In this document: positions 1 to 6,694 of the stretch, one piece after another | How positions within the stretch are numbered: position 1 is the first letter of the stretch | How the letters are laid out: every line of letters begins with the position of its first letter | Origin: Thermococcus sp. | GTDB lineage: Archaea > Methanobacteriota_B > Thermococci > Thermococcales > Thermococcaceae | Length of the DNA stretch: 12,709 nucleotides | Direction of reading: 5' to 3' | Assembly (NCBI GenBank): GCA_011050175.1 | Contig: DRGF01000100.1 | Location: 1-12,709, forward strand | Translations under genes and position numbers: made by a program | The notes under the pieces: generated by a model | Database searches by the model: none | What the model saw: only the letters and a program-made list of their open reading frames with translations | What the model was told of the DNA's origin: nothing

Positions 1-479
1 AGTCTCATGTCTCTAAGATGTACTGCCTTACCGTTTCCAATATCTGCACCATAGAGGAGTGCTCCGAGATATAGGAGTCTTTTGACTTTGTATCTTTCCT
101 TAACTTTCTCAATGTTCATGCTTGGAGGCTTGGACTTTCCAAATTCAAGAACCGGAGGGAGGTCTTTTCTGGCACTTATCATGATGTACCCTACTACCTC
201 ATCATTTTTAAGAACTGTGAATTCGTATGCAACTTTACTGCCATCAGGCGAATAATAGAGCTGGGGTATCTTTGACACTTGTGCATCGCTCCATTCTCCA
301 TATTGAGGAATGTTTTTTGATATCCACTTAACATAAGTCAGAGCGACTTTTTCTGCAATCTGAGGTGTGATTTCGATGAGTGTGCTTGAAGTGTCCTGTG
401 GCAATGCTGTGACGGTTCCGGCAATCACTCCAACCATTAGCAATCCCAAAAGGACTGCGAACAGTGATTTCCATCTCAA
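1..479 (-). CDS. Secreted protein with signal peptide, 3' part cut off by window edge
   Basis: The frame is open from about 506 down to base 1, so only the N-terminal ~160 residues are present. Three starts are possible: ATG at 506, ATG at 488 and TTG at 479. I prefer TTG 479 because AGGAGATGA lies 5 bases upstream and the product then begins MRWKSLFAVLLGLLMVG, matching the start of the secreted protein at 5741-6631 residue for residue. The signal peptide has a short basic n-region, a hydrophobic core of about 15 residues and a likely cleavage after a TVTA stretch. The exported part alternates helical and strand-like segments and includes YYSPDG, VAYEF and a VVGYI segment. This resembles the pro-domain of secreted cysteine peptidases (streptopain or C39 type), but no catalytic region is in view, so that is a weak guess. 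The gene is more AT-rich than the operons to its right. Exported status is firm; function is unknown. Confidence 0.8.
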   Translation of the reverse strand, partial: MRWKSLFAVLLGLLMVGVIAGTVTALPQDTSSTLIEITPQIAEKVALTYVKWISKNIPQYGEWSDAQVSKIPQLYYSPDGSKVAYEFTVLKNDEVVGYIMISARKDLPPVLEFGKSKPPSMNIEKVKERYKVKRLLYLGALLYGADIGNGKAVHLRDMR

Positions 480-523
480 GTGGTTCATCTCCTGAGAGTT
501 TTTCATAACACTTATGAACGTTA

Positions 524-535
524 GCATATATAAGC
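524..535 (-). promoter_or_regulatory. TATA box of the left-edge secreted protein gene
   Basis: On the minus strand GCTTATATATGC is a near-ideal archaeal TATA box with an A/G-rich flank upstream where a BRE would sit. A transcript start 22-26 bases downstream falls near 504, giving a short leader that contains the AGGAGATGA site ahead of TTG 479. Confidence 0.7.
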
Positions 536-542
536 TTTTTCT

Positions 543-557
543 TTTACTATTAGTAAA
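543..557. promoter_or_regulatory. 15-base inverted repeat just upstream of the TATA box
   Basis: TTTACTA and TAGTAAA are perfect inverted halves around a single central T. The site begins 8 bases upstream of the TATA box, where archaeal activators and some repressors bind. It is AT-rich, so chance is possible. The rest of 558-666 holds a plus-strand T-run (563-575) and no gene I can support. Confidence 0.35.
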
Positions 558-666
558 TTTTCTTTCTTTTTTTTTCGAGTATAAATTTGTTCGGAGTTGA
601 GTTTTACAAGGAGAATGAGCTAAAAGAAAGAAGAGTAATCGAGTAAGCTAGTGAATACATCCGAAC

Positions 667-671
667 AAAAA
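667..671 (-). terminator. T-run after the tRNA-binding protein gene
   Basis: On the minus strand five consecutive T residues follow the TGA stop (680-682) after 8 bases. Archaeal RNA polymerase terminates at such T-runs without needing a hairpin. No clear stem precedes it. Confidence 0.45.
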
Positions 672-679
672 GCGAAAGA

Positions 680-1405
680 TCAACCCTTCAAAAACGCCTC
701 GACGAGGTTCCTCGTCTCGTTGAATGCCTCGAGCGGAACTCCCTTGGGCAGGCCGCCTATCTCTCCCTTCACGTCCTTGAGGACTCCCTCTCCGGCACCA
801 AGGAACATTCCCTCGCTGACGATTCCGCGGAAGTTCGCCGGCGGGAGCAGCGCGACGGCCACGCGGTTTCCTTCCTTGACCATGAGGTCGTTTGTGACGA
901 CCGTTATTGCCCTGTCGCCGATGTTCACGTTGGTGACGAGCAACCTGTCGGCGTTCGGGTGCTTTCCGACGCTCATGACCTCGCCGACCACGATGTCAAC
1001 CGCTATGTCCGGGTCGTTTATCTTGCCGAGGGCGAGGCGCCTCTCGAGGCCGAGGATCATGTTGAGGAAGAACCTGACCTTGGCCACCTGCTCCTCGACC
1101 TTCTCGCGCTCGCTCTTGTCGGCCAGGCTGAGGAACTTGTGGTGCCAGTCATCTCCCCCGAGGGCCTCGATTATTCCGAGGGCCTTCTCCTTCAGCGCCT
1201 TCATCTGGGGGGTCTCGATCAGCTCCTTCGGCTCGACGTAGCTGTAGCGCATCGCCTGTATCTCAGGAATCATCTCCTTCGCCAGCTGAATCGCGCCCTT
1301 CTTGTTCCACTTCCCCTTGAACTTCGCGTGCTCCACCGTCTTCAGGAACAGCTCCACGCTCTTCTCCGCAACCAGTAAGCGGTAATCCTTGCTCGTGTCC
1401 CACAT
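680..1405 (-). CDS. tRNA-binding OB-fold (EMAP/CsaA-like) domain protein
   Basis: A 241-residue protein. The N-terminal half (about 1-125) is helical and charged. The C-terminal half (about 132-241) is an OB-fold of the tRNA-binding type found in CsaA, Arc1p/EMAPII and the C-terminus of methionyl-tRNA synthetase: it has [24 protein letters not shown] followed by [23 protein letters not shown] and a [11 protein letters not shown] stretch, written here in family order. Proteins of this kind bind tRNA without sequence specificity and may assist aminoacylation or tRNA quality control in the cytoplasm. I chose ATG 1405 because GGAGGGTGA lies directly upstream; the GTG at 1414 falls inside that Shine-Dalgarno site. 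The first 143 bases overlap the end of the upstream TPR-like frame in a different phase. The domain call is firm; the physiological role is inferred. Confidence 0.88.
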   Translation of the reverse strand: MWDTSKDYRLLVAEKSVELFLKTVEHAKFKGKWNKKGAIQLAKEMIPEIQAMRYSYVEPKELIETPQMKALKEKALGIIEALGGDDWHHKFLSLADKSEREKVEEQVAKVRFFLNMILGLERRLALGKINDPDIAVDIVVGEVMSVGKHPNADRLLVTNVNIGDRAITVVTNDLMVKEGNRVAVALLPPANFRGIVSEGMFLGAGEGVLKDVKGEIGGLPKGVPLEAFNETRNLVEAFLKG

Positions 1406-2444
1406 AACTCTCACCCTCCAGTGCCTCTAAAACGCGGTTCTTAACGCTTTCGTCCAGTATCCCCTCCGCTATCGAACGGGCCCGGGCCTTATCACCCCTG
1501 CGAGCGTAGGCCAGAGCCACATCTCCCAGGAGCTCTGAGGCGATTTTATCGTCCCTGATAACGCCGGCAAGGGTAAGCGGCTCCTCCAGGAAGCCTATGC
1601 GGAGGAACCTTCTCGCGATGCGCTCCAGCTCCCTGTCGCTGGGTCTGAACTTGCCCACGAAGATTATTTCGAGGGCGTCATCGAAGACCTTTCTGCCGAG
1701 CCTCCCCTGCTCGTGGAGGTAAAGCCAGTAGGCAAGTTCGAGCATGGAAACGGCCCTGCTTTCAAGGGGGAGGAAGCGCATCATGGAAACCGCGGATTCG
1801 ACTGCTCCCTTATCGAGGAGCTCTTCCACGGCCGTTCTGCCCCTCCTCAGGACATCTTCTATAAGCTTTATTTTGTTCTCAATGTACTTTGCTTGGAGGT
1901 TGAGGAATATAGAGGCGTAAACATTTCGGGCCAGCTTGTAGAACTCAAGGGCTATCTCATTGGGTATCTCGTCGGCGCTCTTCTCTATTAACCGGGCGAC
2001 CTTTATCAGCGATGACGTCGCCGATGACAGTCCGCGTGAGGCCTGAAGCAGCTCTGCAGCATCCATGAAAAGTTTCAGAGCGTCAGTATAGCGGTCCGAA
2101 AGGACGAGGTTCCTCGCTATCCCCGCCAGAACCTCTCCCCTCACTCGGGGGGAGTCTATGGATTGGGCAATATGCATTGCGTTTTCGAAGTACGCCTCCG
2201 CGTCATGGTCTCTGTCAAGAATGTAGAGCGCCCTGCCGAGGATAGAATACGCCAGGGCCTTCTCGGGTGCCCCCTTCACGGATTCGAGCGTGTCCAGCAT
2301 ATGACTCAGAACCTCATCCCTCGGGAAGGCCGTCAGGACTTCAGTTAGGGCCAACAGCCGTCGTATCTCGTTCTCTATTGACAGCGCGCTCCTCAGGGCG
2401 TTCCTGTAATCTCCCTTTGAAAGGTAATGCTCCACGGCCTCCAC
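1263..2444 (-). CDS. TPR-like helical-repeat protein with an out-of-frame C-terminal tail
   Basis: A 393-residue protein built almost wholly of paired amphipathic helices. Recurring A-x-x-Y/L patterns such as [33 protein letters not shown] and [14 protein letters not shown] are typical of TPR-type solenoids, which serve as protein-protein scaffolds. No catalytic motif is visible. GTG 2444 is preferred over TTG 2456 because GGTTGGTGG sits 5 bases upstream of it. The last ~49 residues lie inside the tRNA-binding gene in another phase and look unlike the rest: low-complexity, rich in G, E, D and R, with no helical repeat. The Shine-Dalgarno site of the next gene sits at the LEGE codons, and a stop in the neighbouring phase occurs right there. 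The normal end was therefore probably near that point. No closely related named family is recognised. Confidence 0.7.
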   Translation of the reverse strand: MEAVEHYLSKGDYRNALRSALSIENEIRRLLALTEVLTAFPRDEVLSHMLDTLESVKGAPEKALAYSILGRALYILDRDHDAEAYFENAMHIAQSIDSPRVRGEVLAGIARNLVLSDRYTDALKLFMDAAELLQASRGLSSATSSLIKVARLIEKSADEIPNEIALEFYKLARNVYASIFLNLQAKYIENKIKLIEDVLRRGRTAVEELLDKGAVESAVSMMRFLPLESRAVSMLELAYWLYLHEQGRLGRKVFDDALEIIFVGKFRPSDRELERIARRFLRIGFLEEPLTLAGVIRDDKIASELLGDVALAYARRGDKARARSIAEGILDESVKNRVLEALEGESYVGHEQGLPLTGCGEERGAVPEDGGAREVQGEVEQEGRDSAGEGDDS

Positions 2445-2480
2445 GAGAACCACCAACCACTGAAAATAGGGAGCGAAAGT

Positions 2481-2500
2481 AAAAAAGGCTATCGTTAGCC
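2481..2500 (-). terminator. Hairpin plus T-run at the end of the pfdB operon
   Basis: On the minus strand GGCTA, loop ACGA, TAGCC and then six T residues form a compact stem followed at once by a T-run. The UAA stop of the zinc protein lies within the stem. The T-run alone would suffice for archaeal termination. It separates the prefoldin/NrnA block from the TPR gene. Confidence 0.6.
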
Positions 2501-2821
2501 CTTGACCTTCTTGTCCCAGTTCTCAAGCATAGTATCAAGGGCAAGCAGGCTGTTGAGCCTGATGCGAACCTTCCCGTTCTCCCAGTCTATTGAACCTTTG
2601 AACTCGTTGAGCAGCTCAAACACCTTCTCGGCCTCTTTCGCCGGGAGGTTCTTTCCATAGAATTCCTCACCGCAGTGGGGGCACTTGAAGGCGAAGCCTT
2701 CGAAGGTCTCCATGAACTTGCCCCTCTCCCTGAAAACCTCCGCCGCGTCCTCAATGACGAGCATCTGTTCCATAAGCTCCCCCCAATCGAGGGGCCTTCC
2801 GCAGAGCGGGCACTTTGCCAT
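2495..2821 (-). CDS. Small protein with two CxxC zinc knuckles
   Basis: A 108-residue protein starting MAKCPLCGRPLDWGEL. One CPLC pair near the N-terminus and one CPHC pair around residue 47 probably bind a single zinc together, with a helical insert between them. The C-terminal half is mixed helix and strand and ends in a lysine-rich tail. ATG 2821 is chosen because GGAGGG lies 6 bases upstream; a TTG at 2827 would sit against that site. The start is 2 bases after the stop of the DHH phosphoesterase gene, so the two are almost certainly co-transcribed. I do not recognise a named family. Such knuckles occur in nucleic-acid-binding and adaptor proteins, but no function can be assigned from sequence. 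Confidence 0.8.
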   Translation of the reverse strand: MAKCPLCGRPLDWGELMEQMLVIEDAAEVFRERGKFMETFEGFAFKCPHCGEEFYGKNLPAKEAEKVFELLNEFKGSIDWENGKVRIRLNSLLALDTMLENWDKKVKG

Positions 2822-2823
2822 AT

Positions 2824-3810
2824 TCAACCCTCCAGATTTTTCAAAAACTTTTCAATCTCCTTCAAAATCAGCTTAATTCCCTCGTCGAGGTTTGCCTTGC
2901 CGTTGGCTCCAGCAGCACCTGCGTGGCCGCCACCCGAGCCTTCTATGACCGGCCCGACCTTCTCCATAATCTTGCCGAGGTGCAGGCCCCTCTTCACGAG
3001 GCTTTCCTTTGCCCTTGCGGAAATCCTGACGCCTTTCTTCTCGCTTCCGACTACGGCTATGTCGGCGCCGAGGTTCAGGAACGTCTTGCAGGCTAGGGAC
3101 TCGTAGGCCGAGACCCTGGAGACGGCTATTATGTACTTCCTGAACTTCTTAATCTCCAGCCTCTGACAGGCCTTGAGAATGGCCATGCGCTTCGCCTGGT
3201 CAATGTTCTCGTCACTAACTGGGGCCACGAGCTGGAATATCTCGCCCATCTGGACCGGAAAGCGCTCCAGCATCTCGCTTACGGTCTTGAAGGTCTTTGA
3301 GTTGGCGAAGCGGAAGTTTGCGGTGTCTGTGACTACCCCGGCCAAGAGAGCCTTGACGGCCCTTTCGTCGTAAAAGCCGAGGTATTTGAAGAGCTCCCAC
3401 ACTATTTCGGCAGTGGAAGTGCGCGAGGAATCGACAGCGGCTATATCGGCCCTTATGGGCCTCTCCTTTTCGGAGTGGTGGTCTATGACGATAACGGTCT
3501 TACCGCGGGGAATCTCAATGGGTTCGAGCTGTTCTAATGAGGAGGTGTCGAAGATCATGACAACATCTTCCTTAACCAGCGGGTCCTTTTCAACCGGAAC
3601 GGGCGAGAACGTGAGAAGTCTCTTGGCATAGGAAGAGACGCTCTGGGCCACGCCTATTCTAACCTTCTCAACACCGGCCGATTTAAGGTAAATGGCAAAC
3701 GCTATCGCCGAGCCGAGGGAATCAGGATCAGCGTTGTGGTGACAGAGGAGGAGGAAGGATTTATCTCCCGAGCCTTGCAGGAAGCGCTTAAGCTTGATTT
3801 TTCCCTTCAT
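2824..3810 (-). CDS. DHH/DHHA1 family phosphoesterase (NrnA/RecJ-like)
   Basis: A 328-residue protein with the full set of DHH motifs: HHNADPDSLGS at 24-34, FDTS at 87-90, DHH at 110-112 and TDT at 161-163. The C-terminal DHHA1 domain carries the glycine-rich GSGGGHAGAAGA at 291-302. These residues bind two manganese ions and the RNA or DNA 3' end. Members degrade nanoRNA or single-stranded nucleic acid, or hydrolyse pAp or cyclic dinucleotides. The compact length fits NrnA-type enzymes rather than long RecJ/GAN exonucleases, but the substrate cannot be told from sequence. ATG 3810 overlaps the HEPN stop codon as ATGA and has GAGGG upstream, so translation is coupled. All catalytic residues are present. 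Confidence 0.92.
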   Translation of the reverse strand: MKGKIKLKRFLQGSGDKSFLLLCHHNADPDSLGSAIAFAIYLKSAGVEKVRIGVAQSVSSYAKRLLTFSPVPVEKDPLVKEDVVMIFDTSSLEQLEPIEIPRGKTVIVIDHHSEKERPIRADIAAVDSSRTSTAEIVWELFKYLGFYDERAVKALLAGVVTDTANFRFANSKTFKTVSEMLERFPVQMGEIFQLVAPVSDENIDQAKRMAILKACQRLEIKKFRKYIIAVSRVSAYESLACKTFLNLGADIAVVGSEKKGVRISARAKESLVKRGLHLGKIMEKVGPVIEGSGGGHAGAAGANGKANLDEGIKLILKEIEKFLKNLEG

Positions 3811-4193
3811 CTCATTTCCCTCAGAGCCTTTTCTATGCGCTCGATGAAATGCTCCGCATCTTCGACAATGGACTCCGCCTCTTCTTCCCCTGGGCGGTAA
3901 GTCGGGTCGTAATCTGCCTTTTCTCTGCTGGTCTCGGCCAGAGATAATGCTTTTGCATAGTACTTCTCAACGACACCGGTGTTCACAAACTCAAGACCAA
4001 ATTTCGCAATGACGCCCCTATGACTTTTCGTTACTACCCCTTTCGCCCTGAGGAGCGCGCTGGCAGCGTAAAACATTGCATAGTACGCCCTGCTTATGGC
4101 ATCCCTGTAAAAACCCTTCTCAAGGAGTATCCTTGCGGCCTCAAGTGATTCATGAGCGTCCTTCAGCAGAATCCGGACCTCCTCGCTAACCAA
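3807..4193 (-). CDS. HEPN domain protein, partner of the adjacent MNT nucleotidyltransferase
   Basis: A 128-residue all-helical HEPN protein, with ESLEAARILLEKGFYRDAISRAYYAMFYAASALL and a KSHRG turn as the family core. In MNT/HEPN modules the HEPN protein is usually an RNase toxin silenced by AMPylation. The canonical R-x4-6-H active site is not seen here: the only histidine near an arginine is in KSHRG at 57-60. It may therefore be a non-toxic or differently acting member. The start is TTG 4193, supported by GGGAGGG 8 bases upstream inside the MNT gene. The frame overlaps MNT by 8 bases, and its stop overlaps the DHH gene. The pair looks translationally coupled. Confidence 0.85.
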   Translation of the reverse strand: MVSEEVRILLKDAHESLEAARILLEKGFYRDAISRAYYAMFYAASALLRAKGVVTKSHRGVIAKFGLEFVNTGVVEKYYAKALSLAETSREKADYDPTYRPGEEEAESIVEDAEHFIERIEKALREMR

Positions 4194-4506
4194 CGGGTAT
4201 TCCCTCCCTGCTTATGTTGATGTAAAAGGCAGAATTTATGCGCTTCATGAACTCAAATTCCTCAAGGCTAATGGCTTTTGGGGAGACATAGATCCCATAT
4301 TCCAGCAGGTAATCTACTACAAGGCCGGCCAGCTTTTTCTGGGCTTCCCACGGGTCATCTTTCACGACCACAAGGATATCCACATCACTCTCCTCGCTCT
4401 CCTCTCCCCGGGCCACGGAACCAAAGAGTATAATCTTCACAAGGTTATCCCCCAGCAGCTTCCGAACGTCCCTGGCAAAGGCCTCTGCGACTTCTTTGTG
4501 TCTCAT
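4186..4506 (-). CDS. Minimal nucleotidyltransferase (MNT/MntA-like)
   Basis: A 106-residue minimal nucleotidyltransferase of the polymerase-beta fold. The signature GSVARGEESEESDVDILV contains the GS motif, the arginine and the two catalytic aspartates; a third acidic position (Glu or Asp in the following strands) is not placed with certainty. In type VII toxin-antitoxin systems MNT adds AMP to its HEPN partner, which inactivates it. ATG 4506 is preferred because GGTGGGAG lies just upstream; an in-frame extension to 4533 lacks a ribosome site. It lies 34 bases after the DUF3194 stop. A TTAAAT element and an inverted repeat in that gap could give it separate control. Confidence 0.88.
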   Translation of the reverse strand: MRHKEVAEAFARDVRKLLGDNLVKIILFGSVARGEESEESDVDILVVVKDDPWEAQKKLAGLVVDYLLEYGIYVSPKAISLEEFEFMKRINSAFYINISREGIPVG

Positions 4507-4515
4507 GCTCCCACC

Positions 4516-4536
4516 GGTTTGCTTTTGTGTCAAACC
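4516..4536. promoter_or_regulatory. Inverted repeat ahead of the MNT start codon
   Basis: GGTTTG and CAAACC are perfect inverted halves separated by 9 bases, between a weak TATA-like TTAAAT (minus strand, near 4540-4547) and the Shine-Dalgarno site of MNT. The place suits an operator or a leader hairpin. It is only 6 bp per arm, so this is tentative. Confidence 0.3.
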
Positions 4537-4540
4537 TGAT

Positions 4541-4861
4541 TTAACCCTTTCCCGCTATCTCCCTCAGCCTTCTCTCGACGGCTTCGTAGGCCTTCTCAAC
4601 GGCCTCGTCTATGAGCCCGTCAACGTCCACCTTCACGAAGATTGGAACCTCCAGGTAGACCTCGATCTCTAAATCTAGGGTCTCCTCCCGGTTTATCCTC
4701 ATCGTGACCTCAATGTCCTTGACCTCGCTCCTGTTGAGGACGTCAAAGACATGCTTGATTATCGTCTCCTGCGCAAGCTCGCCTATCTCAATGAGCTGCT
4801 CCTCGCTCAGCTTAGGAAGACCGATGTGGATGACCTTCCTCCCGCTGGCGCCCTCGTCCAT
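4541..4861 (-). CDS. DUF3194 family protein, downstream of prefoldin beta
   Basis: A 106-residue small acidic protein. An N-terminal helical part (LPKLSEEQLIEIGELAQETI) is followed by strands that include VKDIEVTMRINREETLDLEIEVYLEVP, given here only as the family pattern, and a C-terminal helix. The pattern and the place right after pfdB match the archaeal DUF3194 family, whose function is not known to me. ATG 4861 is preferred to GTG 4870, since GGGTGGTG would then serve as ribosome site. It lies 28 bases after the pfdB stop and is very likely in the same transcript, which hints at a link to protein folding. Confidence 0.75.
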   Translation of the reverse strand: MDEGASGRKVIHIGLPKLSEEQLIEIGELAQETIIKHVFDVLNRSEVKDIEVTMRINREETLDLEIEVYLEVPIFVKVDVDGLIDEAVEKAYEAVERRLREIAGKG

Positions 4862-4889
4862 CGCCACCACCCAAATGAAAGAGAAGAGG

Positions 4890-5240
4890 TCAGCCCGCTG
4901 TGGGCCTGAGAGCGGCCTGAATCTTCGCGGTGAGCTCCTTGAGCTTCTCGTTGAGCTTCTTCTCCTGCCTCTCGAGGGCGTTCAGGCGGACCTCAAGGGT
5001 CTCAACCTTCTCCTTCAGCTCCTCGACGGCCTTGGCCTTGTCGGTCTTGACGATGAGCGTCCCGACGGTCTTGTAGATGACTGTCCCCTCCTCGACCTTC
5101 TCAAGCTCCTCCAAAGCCTTCTTGGCCTCGTTGAGCTCAAGCTGAACCTTCTGCTTCTGCTGGACGAGAAGCTGGAGCTGCTGCTGGTAGCTCTCAAGTT
5201 GGGCAAGCATGGGCTGAACCTGGGGCGGAATGTTCTGCAT
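4890..5240 (-). CDS. pfdB: Prefoldin beta subunit
   Basis: A 116-residue subunit with the usual prefoldin-beta layout: an N-terminal coiled coil (about 8-48), a short beta hairpin (VIYKTVGTLIVK, about 54-65) and a C-terminal coiled coil (about 68-110). Four beta and two alpha subunits form the jellyfish-shaped hexamer that holds unfolded proteins and passes them to the thermosome. Length is normal for the family. ATG 5240 has the near-perfect ribosome site GGAGGTG six bases upstream. It heads the block that runs down to 2495 and has its own TATA box. Confidence 0.95.
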   Translation of the reverse strand: MQNIPPQVQPMLAQLESYQQQLQLLVQQKQKVQLELNEAKKALEELEKVEEGTVIYKTVGTLIVKTDKAKAVEELKEKVETLEVRLNALERQEKKLNEKLKELTAKIQAALRPTAG

Positions 5241-5287
5241 GACAACACCTCCGTAACCGTGATGCCAGGTTAGAATAAGGGGCGGGC

Positions 5288-5296
5288 TTTAAATAG
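5288..5296 (-). promoter_or_regulatory. Promoter of the pfdB operon
   Basis: On the minus strand CTATTTAAAGC is a clear TATA box. The expected transcript start near 5266 gives a leader of about 25 bases that includes GGAGGTG. A weak hairpin (TAACC and GGTTA arms, 5254-5272) lies around the start site. Confidence 0.65.
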
Positions 5297-5324
5297 TTTA
5301 GGTAGGGAACAAACCGAACCCCTC

Positions 5325-5329
5325 AAAAA
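5325..5329 (-). terminator. T-run after the four-TM membrane protein gene
   Basis: Five T residues on the minus strand, 7 bases after the TAA stop (5337-5339) and ahead of the pfdB TATA box. Its place suggests that the upstream two-gene unit ends here. Confidence 0.45.
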
Positions 5330-5336
5330 CCCAAAC

Positions 5337-5735
5337 TTAAGTAGGAGGGGAGCTTCTGGAATCGAGCTTCTCGGTCAGCTTGTGCAGGAGGGCCCCGATC
5401 AGGAAGCCCAGGATAACGAGGGCAGTTAGGAAAAACCAGACCACACCGTCATCACAGGTCGTTGGAGTGCAGTTCATTGTGAGGAGGGCGTAGATAATGC
5501 TGGAGGCAAGCACTGTAGTAATTGTCGAGGTCACCCAGAAAGGCCCCGGATCAACCTTCACTTTTCGAAGGAACAGGAACGACGCGAGGGCTGGAACCAT
5601 AATGATGAGGCCAATTTGAAGGAACTCCTCGACAGGACTGGACCCTTCACCAGAGGATGGGAGGAGCCGTATAGCAGCTATTATGGAAAGGTAAACAATG
5701 AAGGCAAAGAGGGGAGGAGTCAGAGTTCTGGCCAT
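5337..5735 (-). CDS. Four-helix membrane protein paired with a secreted protein
   Basis: A 132-residue integral membrane protein with four predicted spans at about 7-25, 36-57, 67-88 and 97-118. The two cysteines (NCTPTTCDD) lie in the loop between spans 3 and 4. By the positive-inside pattern (RKVKVD between spans 2 and 3, HKLTEKLDSR at the C-terminus) both ends are cytoplasmic, so the cysteine loop would face outward. ATG 5735 is preferred because GGGAGGTGA lies 5 bases upstream. The TGA stop of the secreted protein gene is part of that ribosome site, so the two genes are coupled. No family is recognised. A partner, anchor or immunity role for the secreted protein is possible from context only. 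Confidence 0.8.
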   Translation of the reverse strand: MARTLTPPLFAFIVYLSIIAAIRLLPSSGEGSSPVEEFLQIGLIIMVPALASFLFLRKVKVDPGPFWVTSTITTVLASSIIYALLTMNCTPTTCDDGVVWFFLTALVILGFLIGALLHKLTEKLDSRSSPPT

Positions 5736-5740
5736 CACGG

Positions 5741-6631
5741 TCACCTCCCTATTATGGTCGCATATCCATCGTTTTTCCCACTGACTTTATTGTAAAGATA
5801 CATACAGTCCCTGCATACTGACCAAGGTGAGCTGTAATAACCTGCTACTTTGTCTTCACCTTCTTCAAAAGTGTCTACACCATGAGGAACGCTTGTGTCA
5901 TGGTGAGCCGAGCCTATCACTTTTCCATTGTATATCACCCAGAGGCGAACGTGGTATCTCCCTGTAAAGCCAACGTACGCATCAGCAAGATCATCTCCCT
6001 CTTCCCAACCACCTCCTCCATACTGGGGTGGGTCGTAGATGTATTGATCCGACGCTACGACCCAGTCGTGCCAGCCGGCATCTTTAAGCACGTTTTTGAC
6101 TTCGTCTTTGGTCCCACCTTTCCAAACAAGATTCACAGGGTCAGCTTTCTCGTAGTAAGTGTGACAGAATAAGCGGCCACAATATTCAATTTTCTCCCAA
6201 GTCCACCTGGGCAGGTAGGGGTAGTTCTCCCACCAGGGGTACGGCTCGTCGCCGGTAGTTAACACGGTTGTTTTGTAGTAGGTTCTAATTAGAGGTATTC
6301 CCGAGGCCAATGTTTTTGCCCCTTTAGGATACAGCCGCGGTAACTCAGTAGCAGGCATCTTCGCTATTTTGACTTTAGAGAGTCTATCAATCCCAAACTT
6401 GGCTTTGAGGTCATTGCCTGTATACTCAACCTGCTTGATGAGCTCTCCGTTCTTATACTGAATTTTCTCGACGACGAGCACCCGAACGGTGTGTTGCTTT
6501 GCCCAGGTCTCCCATGGGTCAGAGGGGCCGCTGGCGCCCGCGGGCGTTCCTGCCGTCGCCACCGCGCTTCCTGCTACCATTCCAGCCATTAGCAGTCCCA
6601 ACAGGACTGCGAACAAAGACTTCCGCCGCAT
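5741..6631 (-). CDS. Secreted protein with LssY_C-like domain
   Basis: A 296-residue exported protein. Residues 1-27 form a signal peptide (MRRKSLFAVLLGLLMAGMVAG core, cleavage likely after SAVA). An aromatic-rich middle part (about 40-160) follows. Residues about 164-266 resemble the LssY C-terminal domain: DPVNLVWKGG, a helix ending in DAGWHDW, GRYHVRLW and a conserved-looking HHDTSVPHGVD turn. The domain is known from bacterial membrane proteins near PAP2 phosphatases and has no established activity that I can name. Four cysteines (151, 156, 273, 276) form CGRLFC and CRDC, suited to two disulfides or one metal site outside the cell. ATG 6631 has only a weak ribosome site (GAGTGA). Codon and base use look more AT-rich than in the flanking operons, which fits a later insertion between pcc1 and pfdB. 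Confidence 0.85.
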   Translation of the reverse strand: MRRKSLFAVLLGLLMAGMVAGSAVATAGTPAGASGPSDPWETWAKQHTVRVLVVEKIQYKNGELIKQVEYTGNDLKAKFGIDRLSKVKIAKMPATELPRLYPKGAKTLASGIPLIRTYYKTTVLTTGDEPYPWWENYPYLPRWTWEKIEYCGRLFCHTYYEKADPVNLVWKGGTKDEVKNVLKDAGWHDWVVASDQYIYDPPQYGGGGWEEGDDLADAYVGFTGRYHVRLWVIYNGKVIGSAHHDTSVPHGVDTFEEGEDKVAGYYSSPWSVCRDCMYLYNKVSGKNDGYATIIGR

Positions 6632-6659
6632 GGCAGTTTCACTCTCTTACAGTTTTTGC

Positions 6660-6694
6660 AATAAATTATACACACTTAACCCTTAATAAATATT
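6660..6694 (-). promoter_or_regulatory. AT-rich promoter region of the secreted LssY_C-like gene
   Basis: Two TATA-like elements occur on the minus strand: AATATTTATTAA (6683-6694) and ATAATTTAT (6661-6669). The first would give a leader of about 30 bases that includes the weak GAGTGA site; the second would give an almost leaderless transcript. The rest of 6695-6831 is AT-rich with no gene. It contains a nested dyad (GATGAA 6735-6740 with TTCATC 6758-6763, and inner TTCAA/TTGAA). Confidence 0.45.

Noticed and set aside
651..1241. 196-aa open frame on the plus strand
   Set aside because: It lies antisense to the tRNA-binding gene, is serine/threonine/proline-rich as expected of a shadow frame, and has no ribosome site.
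4704..5273. 189-aa leucine-rich plus-strand frame
   Set aside because: Its leucine runs are the antisense of the glutamate/lysine codons of the prefoldin coiled coils.
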